Assembly: GCF_014640675.1 (NCBI RefSeq)
Contig: NZ_BMHK01000006.1
Span: forward strand, 97,473-161,472
DNA length: 64,000 nucleotides
Direction of reading: 5' to 3'
DNA from: Novosphingobium endophyticum
Lineage (GTDB): Bacteria; Pseudomonadota; Alphaproteobacteria; Sphingomonadales; Sphingomonadaceae
This document shows, piece after piece, positions 39,831 through 48,178 of this stretch. Position numbers and translations under genes: made by a program. The notes beneath the pieces were generated by a model. The model worked only from the letters and a program-made list of their open reading frames with translations. It had not been told where the DNA came from and ran no database searches. Every line of letters begins with the position of its first letter. The stretch's first letter is position 1.

Positions 39831-41228
39831 ATGGCTGAATACGACTACGACGTCCTTGTCATCGGTGCCGGCCCCGGCGGCTATGTCGCCGCAATCCGCG
39901 CGGCGCAGCTCGGGCTGAAGACCGCCTGCGCGGAAGGGCGCGAGACGCTGGGCGGTACTTGCCTCAACGTCGGCTGCATTCCTTCGAAAGCGATGCTCCA
40001 CGCCTCGGAATATTTCGACGCGGCAGCGAGTGGCACTATGGCGAAGATGGGCATCAAGGTTAAGCCCGAACTCGACCTGGAGGCCATGCACGGCCAGCGC
40101 AAGGATTCGGTCAAGGGCCTGACCGGAGGCATCGAGTTCCTGTTCAAGAAGAACAAGGTCGACTGGCTCAAGGGCTATGCCCAGTTCAAGGACGCGCACA
40201 GCGTTGAAGTCGCGGGCAAGACCGTGACTGCCAAGAACGTGGTAATCGCCACCGGCTCCTCCGTCACCCCCCTGCCCGGCGTCGAGATCGACAACTCCAA
40301 GGGCGTGGTCGTGGATTCGACCGGCGCTCTGGAACTGGCTTCGGTGCCGAAGAAAATGGTGGTCATCGGCGGCGGCGTGATCGGGCTGGAACTCGGGTCG
40401 GTCTGGCGGCGACTCGGCGCGGAAGTCATCGTCGTCGAATTCCTCGACCAGCTCCTGCCCGGCATGGACATGGACGTGCGCAAGGAAGCGGCCAAGATCT
40501 TCAAGAAGCAGGGCATGACGCTCAAGCTCTCGACCAAGGTCACCGGCGTGACCGTCAAGGGCAAGAAGGCCACCCTCACGCTCGAGCCCGCCGCCGGCGG
40601 CGATGCCGAGAAGCTGGACGCCGACGTCGTGCTGGTTTCCATCGGCCGCAAGCCCAATACCGAGGGCCTCGGCCTCGACGAGATCGGGCTGGAAGTGAAC
40701 CAGCGCAGCCAGATCGAAACCGACCACGACTTTGCCACCAAGGTCGATGGCGTCTGGGCCATCGGCGACGTCATCCCCGGCCCGATGCTCGCGCACAAGG
40801 CCGAGGACGAAGGCATTGCCGTGGCCGAGAACATCGCCGGCCTCACCGGCATCGTGAACCATGACGTGATTCCCGGCGTCGTCTACACCCAGCCCGAGAT
40901 CGCCGGCGTGGGCCTGACCGAGGAAGCGGCCAAGGAACGCGGCGCGGTCAAGGTCGGCAAGTTCCCGATGCTCGCCAACTCGCGCGCCAAGACCAACCAC
41001 GAGCCCGACGGCTTCGTGAAGGTTATCGCCGACGCCGAGACCGATCGCGTGCTCGGCGTGTGGTGCATCGCCTCGGTCGCCGGCACGATGATCGCCCAGG
41101 CCGCGCAGGCCATGGAATTCGGCGCGACCAGCGAGGACATCGCCTACACCTGCCACGCCCATCCGACGCACTCCGAGGCGATCAAGGAAGCAGCTATGGC
41201 GGTGACCGGCAAGCCGATCCACATCTGA
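39831..41228 (+). CDS. lpd: Dihydrolipoyl dehydrogenase (E3)
   Basis: 465 residues. FAD-binding VIGAGPGGYVAAIRAAQLG at the start, redox-active disulfide GGTCLNVGCIPSKAMLHASE, NAD-binding VVIGGGVIGLELGSVWRRLG, and the C-terminal His-Glu dyad in CHAHPTHSEAIKEAA. It reoxidises the lipoyl group of SucB and perhaps other complexes. Distal member of the sucDAB-lpd group. Confidence 0.97.
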   Translation: MAEYDYDVLVIGAGPGGYVAAIRAAQLGLKTACAEGRETLGGTCLNVGCIPSKAMLHASEYFDAAASGTMAKMGIKVKPELDLEAMHGQRKDSVKGLTGGIEFLFKKNKVDWLKGYAQFKDAHSVEVAGKTVTAKNVVIATGSSVTPLPGVEIDNSKGVVVDSTGALELASVPKKMVVIGGGVIGLELGSVWRRLGAEVIVVEFLDQLLPGMDMDVRKEAAKIFKKQGMTLKLSTKVTGVTVKGKKATLTLEPAAGGDAEKLDADVVLVSIGRKPNTEGLGLDEIGLEVNQRSQIETDHDFATKVDGVWAIGDVIPGPMLAHKAEDEGIAVAENIAGLTGIVNHDVIPGVVYTQPEIAGVGLTEEAAKERGAVKVGKFPMLANSRAKTNHEPDGFVKVIADAETDRVLGVWCIASVAGTMIAQAAQAMEFGATSEDIAYTCHAHPTHSEAIKEAAMAVTGKPIHI

Positions 41229-41350
41229 GGCGAGATGGCCGGGACGCCCAACGCCTTGCTAACGGCCCAGGGCGAGCGGTATCGTCTCGATGCGAGGCCC
41301 GTTGATCCTGCGCGCGGCTCCCGCGTGCCATCCCGGCCCGCAGCATCGAC

Positions 41351-41986
41351 ATGCCGCTGACCGGCCCTGCCATCCCGATCCTGCCGCCGATGCTGGATTT
41401 GCTGGGCATCGCCGTGTTCGCGCTTTCCGGAGCGCTCGCGGCGGCGCGCTTGCGGCAGACGGTGGTGACGGTTGCCTTTTTCGCGCTCGTGACCGGTGTC
41501 GGCGGCGGAACCTTGCGCGATCTCCTGATCGGGGCGCCGGTGTTCTGGGTTCACGATCCGCTGGTGGCGCCTCTATGCCTCGCGGTGGCGCTTCTCGCCT
41601 GGTTCACGCCCGTGCGCTGGTGGGAGGGACAACTGCTGGAATGGGCCGACGCGCTGGGACTCGCGGTGTTTGCGGTGCTTGGCACGATGAAGGCGCTTGC
41701 CTGGGGCGTGCCGGTGGTCCCCGCGGTGCTGATGGGTGTGGTGACCGGCTGTATCGGCGGCGTCATTCGCGATGTGCTGGCCGGGCAGCCCTCGATCCTG
41801 ATGCGTCCGGAACTCTACGTCACGGCGGCGGCGCTGTCGGCGGCATTGGGTGCGCTGGGGATGGTGCTCGGCCTCGCACCGGCACTGACGTGGGCGCTTG
41901 CCGTCTTCGCCGGATTTTCCCTGCGCGGCGCGGCGATCCGCTGGTCGATCGGCCTGCCCACCCATCCGGGCACACGCGGGGACTAG
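41351..41986 (+). CDS. Trimeric intracellular cation channel-type membrane protein (YicG/UPF0126)
   Basis: 211 residues with about seven hydrophobic segments in two repeats. The repeated signature is present twice: ALVTGVGGGTLRDLLIGAPV and VVTGCIGGVIRDVLAGQPS. These are the glycine-rich kinks of the prokaryotic TRIC family (glycine transporter/cation channel-like). Substrate unclear. Single gene, facing a short minus-strand gene. Confidence 0.85.
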   Translation: MPLTGPAIPILPPMLDLLGIAVFALSGALAAARLRQTVVTVAFFALVTGVGGGTLRDLLIGAPVFWVHDPLVAPLCLAVALLAWFTPVRWWEGQLLEWADALGLAVFAVLGTMKALAWGVPVVPAVLMGVVTGCIGGVIRDVLAGQPSILMRPELYVTAAALSAALGALGMVLGLAPALTWALAVFAGFSLRGAAIRWSIGLPTHPGTRGD

Positions 41987-41991
41987 GAACT

Positions 41992-42192
41992 TCAGGGGCC
42001 GATCCGCCAGAAGGCGGCTTCCGCGCGGCGGATTGTACAAAGCCGCTTCGCGCCTTCCCATAGTTCCGCATTGCGGTTGGGCGCTTCGCACCTCGCCACG
42101 TCGAGCGCGTGGCCGGCATCCGCAGCGTCGAACTCGATCCTCTTTTCCACCCCCACGCCGTCATCCAGAAACTTCAACGTGTACAGAGGCAT
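41992..42192 (-). CDS. Small conserved hypothetical protein
   Basis: 66 residues: MPLYTLKFLDDGVGVEKRIE followed by FDAADAGHALDVARCEAPNR. The compact strand-helix start and the ADAGHALDVAR helix suggest a small folded cytoplasmic protein; similar short proteins occur in sphingomonads, but I know no function. It has GGAGGA a few bases upstream of the ATG. Confidence 0.65.
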   Translation of the reverse strand: MPLYTLKFLDDGVGVEKRIEFDAADAGHALDVARCEAPNRNAELWEGAKRLCTIRRAEAAFWRIGP

Positions 42193-42360
42193 GTCTCCTC
42201 CTGCGAGTGCCGCTCGCGGTCTTCATATCCTTCCGCACCATTAGCCAAAAATCGCCGCCCGGTTCCCGCTGCGTGCGGCAAGCGGGGGCTGCACAGCGCC
42301 GGAACGCCGCGTCACCCATCCCCGATCCGCCGCAAGCGGCAGGCAACGCGCAAAAAAGCC

Positions 42361-42651
42361 TCAGTCGCGCCCGGCGACCGGCGGGTCCTCGCCAAGATCC
42401 TCGTACCAGGCCTCGACCGGACCGGAGAGCTTGATCGTCAGCGGATTGCCGCGGCGGTCCATGGTCTTGCCCGCCTGCACGCGCACCCAGCCTTCGGAAA
42501 TGCAGTATTCCTCGACATTGGTGCGCACCGTGCCCTTGAAGCGGATGCCGACGCCGCGGCGCAGCTTTTCGCCGTCGAAGTGCGGGCTCTTCGGGTTGAT
42601 CGCCATGCGATCGGGCGGGACGTCGGGGCCGGACGAGATCTCTTCGGTCAT
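42361..42651 (-). CDS. DUF3297 family protein
   Basis: 96 residues from ATG 42651 (MTEEISSGPDVPPDRMAINP). SPHFDGEKLRRGVGIRFKGT followed by a hydrophilic segment and a GNPLTIKLSGPVEAWYEDLG end match DUF3297 (PF11730), a strand-rich family of unknown function in proteobacteria. Seventeen extra codons upstream are unlikely to be used. It lies next to tRNA-Val on the opposite strand. Confidence 0.82.
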   Translation of the reverse strand: MTEEISSGPDVPPDRMAINPKSPHFDGEKLRRGVGIRFKGTVRTNVEEYCISEGWVRVQAGKTMDRRGNPLTIKLSGPVEAWYEDLGEDPPVAGRD

Positions 42652-42744
42652 GAGCCGCGCTTTAGTCCGCGATGGGCGCCTGTCAATTTCGAACCTTGTC
42701 AATTCGATCCGATTTGTTTAGGGGCGCGCTTCCGCACTGGAAGC

Positions 42745-42819
42745 GGGCGCGTAGCTCAGCGGTAGAGCACACCCTTCACACGGGTGGGGTCACAGGTTCA
42801 ATCCCTGTCGCGCCCACCA
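42745..42819 (+). tRNA. tRNA-Val (CAC)
   Basis: 75-base cloverleaf: acceptor GGGCGCG with CGCGCCC, D arm TAGCTCAGCGGTAGAGCA, anticodon stem-loop CACCC-TTCACAC-GGGTG (anticodon CAC), T arm GGTTCAATCC, encoded CCA. It is the left neighbour of the accessory patch at 42.8-46.9 kb. Confidence 0.96.
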
Positions 42820-43196
42820 TCTTTTCTGGCACTTGGCTGGGGAGATGGCACCGCTCGGGGGAGCTGATTTCATCGCTCTTAACCCCAAAAATCTGCACAA
42901 TAGGACCGCCTATTTGCCCAGGCGGCCTTTCCGACGCGGCGGTCACGGCCCTCAGCATGGCGATGAACTGGTCCCAGTCCGGCTCTGGCGGCTCGCCCCC
43001 TCGGGCGCGTAGAAGGCGCTAGGGTTCATAGTGATGTTGAAATTCCTCGTGTGACATTTGGGCCCTCCATTCGGGCGCGTTTGCCGGGCGCAGAGGAATT
43101 GCTATGTGGAGAAACTCCAAACTTGGGTGCATATTCAGCGTTCCTCACTTGTTCTTCATTCCGCAAGTCGCGTAGTGACTATGGCAAGGGGGCTTT
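42820..43196. other. Gene-free stretch between tRNA-Val and a broken gene
   Basis: 377 bases without a supportable gene apart from the hairpin at 42906-42925. No integrase fragment is recognisable. Base composition is more mixed than in the flanks. A 60-codon minus-strand frame that covers the tRNA is an artefact. Confidence 0.5.
42906..42925 (+). terminator. Hairpin downstream of tRNA-Val
   Basis: CCGCCT pairs with AGGCGG around 8 bases, followed by CCTTT. A weak intrinsic terminator is plausible for the tRNA transcript. Confidence 0.4.
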
Positions 43197-44253
43197 ATGG
43201 CACTTACGAAGAGATGGGCTGGCCGCGTTTGGGGCACGAATGTTGGCAACGTATTCGTCACCCTAGAAGGTGAAGATGCTGCGCTGACCGGCACACTTCG
43301 GATAAATGAGCCGAGCGTTGGCATTGCCGTGTACGCGGTGCAAGGCACGTTCGACGCCCCCCCCTGACGTTGACCGGCCAACCGCAGGCACAAATCGAGG
43401 GCGTCGAGTTTGGACAGCTCTCCGTCACCGGCACCATGAACGCCAAGGGCGAAATCAACGGCGATTGGCAGACCACAATCGGTTCGGCCGGGACCTTCGT
43501 GCTCTTTCCCCATGCAGCCGGTGAGCAGACCGACGATGTGCAACGAGCCGAGCAATTCCACACGGCCCGCTTCAATTTCGGCGCTATTGAAATTGATAAG
43601 GAACAGATCACGGAAATCGCTGAGAACATCAGGCGCGAGTTTCCTAGCGTCATTGTTACCGAGGTCGCAGGCACTGAGCAGGCTCGCTACCTTGAGGACT
43701 TCAAGCAGCTGCAATTCACCGTCGACCGCGCCGAGATCATCAAGATATTCGCGCAAAAGCCCGATGGGAGCGGCGCGAATCAGGTGATCTCAATCGAATT
43801 TGGCCCGCAGGTGAATACGGCCATGACCCAAGGGCGAACGAGGCGTGGGTACTCGGCCAGCTTGAGACGTTGAAGCGCGACCTGAAACGGTACGAGCGCA
43901 CTTACATCACGAATTTCAAGCGATGGGGCATCGGCATCAATCAAGTGATGCTGCTGGCAGCTATCGTGTTCCTCCCCAGCCTGGGTAACTTGAAGGACCG
44001 CGCGATCCTGATGGGCGTGGTTCTGGCCCTGATCTTCGGGGTCAACTGGCTGCACTCGCGGTATGTGCCCTACGCGGCGATCTACTTGCGCGAAAAGAAG
44101 AAGGGCTGGTTCGGGAAGGCTTGGCCGAGGGTCGCCTCATGGGGGATCGGTATCGTGGCGGTTGTGATCGGCACCTTGGCAGCGGCCTACCTCCAAGGGG
44201 CGCTCAAGATACCTTCGCCGCCACCCGCTATCGAGGCACCCAAGGACAAGTAG
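43197..44253 (+). pseudogene. Membrane-anchored protein gene with two one-base frameshifts
   Basis: Three open pieces form one protein if two bases are restored. The first piece (ATG 43197 behind AAGGGGG; MALTKRWAGRVWGTNVGNVF) runs to TGA 43365 after a run of eight C (43357-43364). A ninth C would lead into LTLTGQPQAQIEGVEFGQLS. A second shift at GGG near 43833 joins NTAMTQG to ANEAWVLGQLETLKRDLKRY and the C-terminal part. The repaired gene would encode about 352 residues: a strand-rich soluble N-terminal domain, a charged helix, and two or three membrane helices (MLLAAIVFLPSLG, AILMGVVLALIFGVNWL, IGIVAVVIGTLAAAYL). No family recognised. It may be a true pseudogene or reflect homopolymer sequencing error. 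Confidence 0.65.
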
Positions 44254-44460
44254 GCGATTAGATTGCGTAGGAACTGACGTCACGCCCCCTGCAGCGTTTG
44301 CATACGGGCGGCGGGGCGGTACACTTCTTGGGTCGAGCCGTGAACGCTGATCGCCGGAACGGCCGGGGAGAGCAGACAGCCGCAGACGACGCCCGGCTCC
44401 ATGCCGGCCATCGCCGCGTCGGACCGCGCGGGACTCGGATTACCAAGCACGAAAAACACC

Positions 44461-44502
44461 TTGACTTCGGCCCCTGTGTTCGATATTTCCATATTTATCG
44501 AA
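44461..44502 (+). promoter_or_regulatory. arsR promoter with overlapping ArsR operator
   Basis: TTGACT (44461) and TATTTC (44484) are spaced by 17 bases. The palindrome TTCGATA (44479-44485) ... TATCGAA (44496-44502) overlaps the -10 region, as expected for ArsR repression. It ends 15 bases before the ATG of arsR. Confidence 0.75.
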
Positions 44503-44517
44503 TCATTGGAACATGTG

Positions 44518-44868
44518 ATGGAAGCCAACCGCGTCATCCGCGCCCTGTCTGCTCTGGCGCAGGAGCATCGACTTGCCGCATTCCGGCTGCTGGTACAGGC
44601 AGGCGAGGATGGCATCGCTGCCGGTTCGCTGGCGGACCTGCTCGACGTGCCTCCTTCCTCGATGAGCTTCCACCTTGCCCAACTGGCCAATGCCGGGCTC
44701 GTTACCCAGCGGCGGGAGAGCCGCTCGATCATCTATTCGGCCGACTATGCCGCGATGAACGGCCTGATGGGCTACCTCACCGAAAACTGCTGCGGCGGCG
44801 TTCCCTGTACCGACACGGGTGCCGAGGCTGCCGCCTGTCCTTCCGATCCCGAAAGAAAGAGCGCCTGA
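44518..44868 (+). CDS. arsR: Arsenic-responsive repressor ArsR
   Basis: 116 residues from ATG 44518 (MEANRVIRALSALAQEHRLA). ArsR/SmtB winged helix with VPPSSMSFHLAQLANAGLVT as recognition helix. Cys91, Cys92 and Cys97 (NCCGGVPC) near the C-terminus fit the As(III) site of the alphaproteobacterial ArsR type with three C-terminal cysteines. It likely represses its own operon through the palindrome at 44479-44502. Stop overlaps the next start (TGATG). Confidence 0.92.
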   Translation: MEANRVIRALSALAQEHRLAAFRLLVQAGEDGIAAGSLADLLDVPPSSMSFHLAQLANAGLVTQRRESRSIIYSADYAAMNGLMGYLTENCCGGVPCTDTGAEAAACPSDPERKSA

Positions 44869-45338
44869 TGAAACGGTTCCATGTGCATGTCGGCGTTACC
44901 GACATCGACAAGTCGATCGCCTTCTATTCCAGCCTGTTCGACGCCGAACCCGCCGTGGTGAAGCCCGATTATGCCAAGTGGCTGCTCGACGATCCGCGTA
45001 TCAACTTCGCCATCTCCATGCGCGAGGACGCCGCCAAGGGGATCGAGCATCTGGGCATGCAGGTCGCGGACAGGGCCGAGCTGGCCGAAGTCTACGACCG
45101 GCTCACGGCTGCCGACCGCCCGGTGCTGGAAGAAGGGGCGACCACCTGCTGCTATGCGCGGTCGGAGAAAAGCTGGATCGCCGATCCCGACGGCGTGGTG
45201 TGGGAAGCCTTCCTGACCGAAGGCGATAGCACGACCTATGGCGGCAGCCCCGATCTCGATCGGCTCGTCTCGGCCAATGCCGCATCCGGCGCCTGCTGCT
45301 CGCCGCAGGTGGCACCGGCAAAATCCTCCTGCTGCTGA
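44868..45338 (+). CDS. arsI: ArsI/CadI family glyoxalase-fold protein
   Basis: 156 residues. Vicinal oxygen chelate fold with metal ligands: His5/His7 region FHVHVGVTDIDKSIAFYSSL, HLGMQV and EAFLTEGD. The vicinal Cys94-Cys95 (TTCCYARSEKSWI) is the trivalent organoarsenical site of ArsI, which cleaves C-As bonds of methylarsenite. A Cys-rich tail (GACCSP...SSCC) is an extra. CadI, the cadmium-induced relative, is the alternative name. Second gene of arsR-I-C-acr3. Confidence 0.85.
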   Translation: MKRFHVHVGVTDIDKSIAFYSSLFDAEPAVVKPDYAKWLLDDPRINFAISMREDAAKGIEHLGMQVADRAELAEVYDRLTAADRPVLEEGATTCCYARSEKSWIADPDGVVWEAFLTEGDSTTYGGSPDLDRLVSANAASGACCSPQVAPAKSSCC

Positions 45339-45345
45339 GGCTTTC

Positions 45346-45846
45346 ATGTCCGATAGACCGCTGAACGTGCTGTTTTTGTGCACGGGCAACTCCGCGCGCT
45401 CGATCCTGGCCGAGGCCATCCTCGCTCAGGACGGCGAAGGTCGCTTTCGCTCCTACAGCGCGGGGAGCAATCCCGCCGGCACCGTCAATCCCTGGGCGAT
45501 CCATACGCTGAAAACGCTGGGCTATCCGGCGGAGGGCTATCGTTCGAAAAGCTGGAACGCGTTCGCCAACGGGCCGGAGTTCGACCTGATCTTCACCGTG
45601 TGCGACAATGCGGCGGCGGAGAGCTGCCCCGTCTGGCCGGGCCGCCCCACCAGCGCGCATTGGGGCATTCCCGATCCGGCGGCCGTGGAGGGAAGCGATG
45701 CAGAGAAGGCCGCAGCCTTCCTCGACGCGTTCCGCATGCTCAAGCGGCGGATCGACCTGCTGCTCACGCTTCCGATCGCGAGCCTGGAGGCACTGGCGCT
45801 GCGCGAGAAGTTGCAGGCCATCGGCCGCGAGGCGGACGAGCAATGA
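45346..45846 (+). CDS. arsC: Arsenate reductase, low-molecular-weight phosphatase type
   Basis: 166 residues from ATG 45346. Reduces arsenate to arsenite; the P-loop is [16 protein letters not shown], and a further Cys in [20 protein letters not shown] provides resolving thiols. C-terminal helix [16 protein letters not shown] is typical. Stop overlaps the acr3 ATG. Confidence 0.93.
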   Translation: MSDRPLNVLFLCTGNSARSILAEAILAQDGEGRFRSYSAGSNPAGTVNPWAIHTLKTLGYPAEGYRSKSWNAFANGPEFDLIFTVCDNAAAESCPVWPGRPTSAHWGIPDPAAVEGSDAEKAAAFLDAFRMLKRRIDLLLTLPIASLEALALREKLQAIGREADEQ

Positions 45847-46913
45847 CCGCGACAACCGCTGATTTCGAAGCCCGCGCGGCGGGCCTTGGCCTTTTCGAGA
45901 AGTGGCTGTCGGTCTGGGTTGGCGCGGCTATCCTCGCCGGCATTGCGCTCGGCAATCTTGCGCCGGGGATATTCGCCTCGATCGCCTCGATCGAATACGC
46001 CTCGGTCAATCTCGTCGTCGCCGGGCTGATCTGGGCGATGATTTTCCCGATGATGGTGGCGGTCGATTTCGGCGCCGTGCGCCGCGTCGGCGACAAACCC
46101 AAGGGCCTCGTCATCACGCTGGTGGTCAACTGGCTGATCAAGCCCTTTACGATGACAGCTCTGGGCGTGTTGTTCTTCGAGATCGTCTTCGCGGACATCA
46201 TCGCGCCCGCCGATGCGCAGCAGTACATCGCCGGACTGATCCTGCTCGGCGCCGCGCCCTGCACGGCGATGGTCTTTGTCTGGTCGCAGCTGACCCGGGG
46301 CGATCCCGCATACACACTGGTGCAGGTGGCGGCGAACGACCTGATCATGATCGTCGCCTTCGCCCCCATAGTGGCGCTGCTTTTGGGCGTGACGGACATC
46401 GCCGTGCCGTGGGAGACGCTGCTGCTCTCGGTCGCGCTTTACGTCGTCATACCGCTGGCGGCGGGGGCCTTCGTTCGCCGCCGCCTGCTGACAAGCCATG
46501 GCGGCGACGAACACGCGGTGTCTGATTTTACCGGCCGGATGAAGCCGCTCTCCATCGTCGGCCTGCTGCTGACCGTGCTGCTGCTGTTCGGCTTCCAGGC
46601 CGAGACCATCGTTGGCCGCCCGCTGCTGATCGCGCTGATCGCGGCGCCGATCATCATCCAGAGCTACGGAATATTCTTCATCGCCTATGGCGCGGCCAAG
46701 GCGTGGAAGGTTCCGCATGCGGTAGCCGCTCCTTGCGCGCTCATCGGTACGTCCAACTTCTTCGAACTCGCCGTGGCGGTGGCCATCGGTCTGTTCGGGC
46801 TGGGAAGCGGAGCGGCCTTGGCTACCGTGGTCGGTGTCCTCGTCGAGGTTCCGGTCATGCTCTCGCTTGTCGCGATCGCGAACAGGACGCGCAATCGCTT
46901 CACCGGCGACTGA
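45843..46913 (+). CDS. acr3: Arsenite efflux pump ACR3
   Basis: 356 residues with about ten membrane helices. ACR3-family signatures are [34 protein letters not shown] (catalytic Cys) and [18 protein letters not shown]. Exports arsenite made by ArsC. It is the last ars gene; the sequence after its stop at 46913 passes within about a dozen bases into the truncated secretion gene on the other strand. Confidence 0.95.
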   Translation: MTATTADFEARAAGLGLFEKWLSVWVGAAILAGIALGNLAPGIFASIASIEYASVNLVVAGLIWAMIFPMMVAVDFGAVRRVGDKPKGLVITLVVNWLIKPFTMTALGVLFFEIVFADIIAPADAQQYIAGLILLGAAPCTAMVFVWSQLTRGDPAYTLVQVAANDLIMIVAFAPIVALLLGVTDIAVPWETLLLSVALYVVIPLAAGAFVRRRLLTSHGGDEHAVSDFTGRMKPLSIVGLLLTVLLLFGFQAETIVGRPLLIALIAAPIIIQSYGIFFIAYGAAKAWKVPHAVAAPCALIGTSNFFELAVAVAIGLFGLGSGAALATVVGVLVEVPVMLSLVAIANRTRNRFTGD

Positions 46914-46924
46914 TACCAGGCTGC

Positions 46925-48010
46925 CAGCGCATTGCCGGCCTTCAGCCTGAAGCTGACGTCCATGACCGCCACCTTGCGGATGCCGGGCGGCGCGGCGGCC
47001 AGCCCTTGCACCGCCAGTTCCCGCTTCGGCCGTTTCAGCCCCATGGGCGGAACCCGGAAAGGCACGGCGCCGAACAGATCGCGCAGACGGCCGAGGGCCT
47101 GGCGGCTTGAGATCATGCCTTTCCAGTTGCCGATCATCTGTTCGACCGGCGCCAGCGCACGGGCCGAAAGAATGGACGCCGCGATGATGATCCCCCCGCT
47201 GGCGTTCCCGTTGATCACGAGGAAGGCACCGAGCGCCAGCGTGGCCGATTGCAGCAGCATCCGGAACGCCTTGGTCGAGCCGGTCAGCGTGCTAGATATG
47301 TAGGAATAGCGGTCGTTGGCGCGCAGGTATTCCGCCTCGATCGCATGCCATTCGCGCCGCCGGGCGGTCGCCATGCCAAGGGCTTTCAGCGTTTCGGCAT
47401 CGCGCAAGGTCGCCTCGGCCAGGGTCAGCCGTTTCGCGCCCGAACGCATCGTCTCCAGGGCGAGCAGCTCGGTCATGCGGTTGTTGACCAGCATTAGGGC
47501 GACCAGCACGAGAACGCCCGCCAGAGCCAGCAGGCCGATGCTCCAGTGGAACACCGTGAGGATGAGCAGATAGACGAGCACCCACGGCAGATCGGCTATG
47601 GCAAGCGGCCCCGCCCCCGAGAGATAGCCGCGCACCGTATCGGCATCGCGCACCACCTGCGTGCCGTTCGGAATCGGCCCGCGCGCCAGTTCGTGGCGCG
47701 AGAGGACGTCGAGCACCCGGTCGCTGATGCCGCGCATGAACAGCGATCCGACCTGAACCATGACCCGGCCGCGCACGACATCGAGCACAGCCTGGAAGCC
47801 GTAGGCCAGGGTCACCAGCACCAGCAGGCTGACGAGCGACGGAACGCTGCGACTGGGGATCACGTCGTCATAGACGAGCAGCATGAAGAACGAGCCGGAG
47901 AGGAGCAGCACGTTATAGACGCTGCTGATCGCCAGCACCGGCAGCAGGACACGCCGCAATGGCGCGATGGCCTTCTTGAGCTCGGTGGACAGCCTGACGG
48001 CGAATATCAT
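46925..48010 (-). pseudogene. Type I secretion permease/ATPase (PrtD-like), ATPase domain missing
   Basis: From ATG 48010 the first ~361 residues match the membrane part of PrtD/HlyB-like exporters: MIFAVRLSTELKKAIAPLRR, SGSFFMLLVYDDVIPSRSVP and GNWKGMISSRQALGRLRDLF. The start of the nucleotide-binding domain is present (VMDVSFRLKAGNALA). The next expected residues (xxIGPSGSGKSS) never come. The frame runs into antisense of acr3 and stops at 46685. So the Walker A, signature and Walker B parts are gone and the transporter cannot hydrolyse ATP. The adaptor gene (HlyD type) that usually follows is absent too. Confidence 0.88.
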
Positions 48011-48178
48011 TCAAAGTCATCCGCGAAAACACGGTAACTCAATATCGGCCCGCACCGGAATGGCGATCACTAGCTGATCCGATCTGGAGCCAAACCGGAT
48101 GCAGTCGCGGTTCTCTTGGGAAACTCCGCGCCTAGAATGGCCCCGCATATCGAGCGCTGCACTGCCAAGGGGTTCCGG

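Noticed and set aside
42776-42958. Small minus-strand frame covering tRNA-Val
   Set aside because: The GATGIEPVTPPV ending is the familiar product of reading a tRNA backwards.
44280-44732. Minus-strand frame overlapping the ars promoter and arsR
   Set aside because: It covers the operator and the repressor gene and has no recognisable pattern.
42745-47000. tRNA-Val as integration site with a duplicated 3' end at the far side
   Set aside because: I looked for a copy of the tRNA 3' end near 44.2 and 46.9 kb and saw none; no integrase is visible either.
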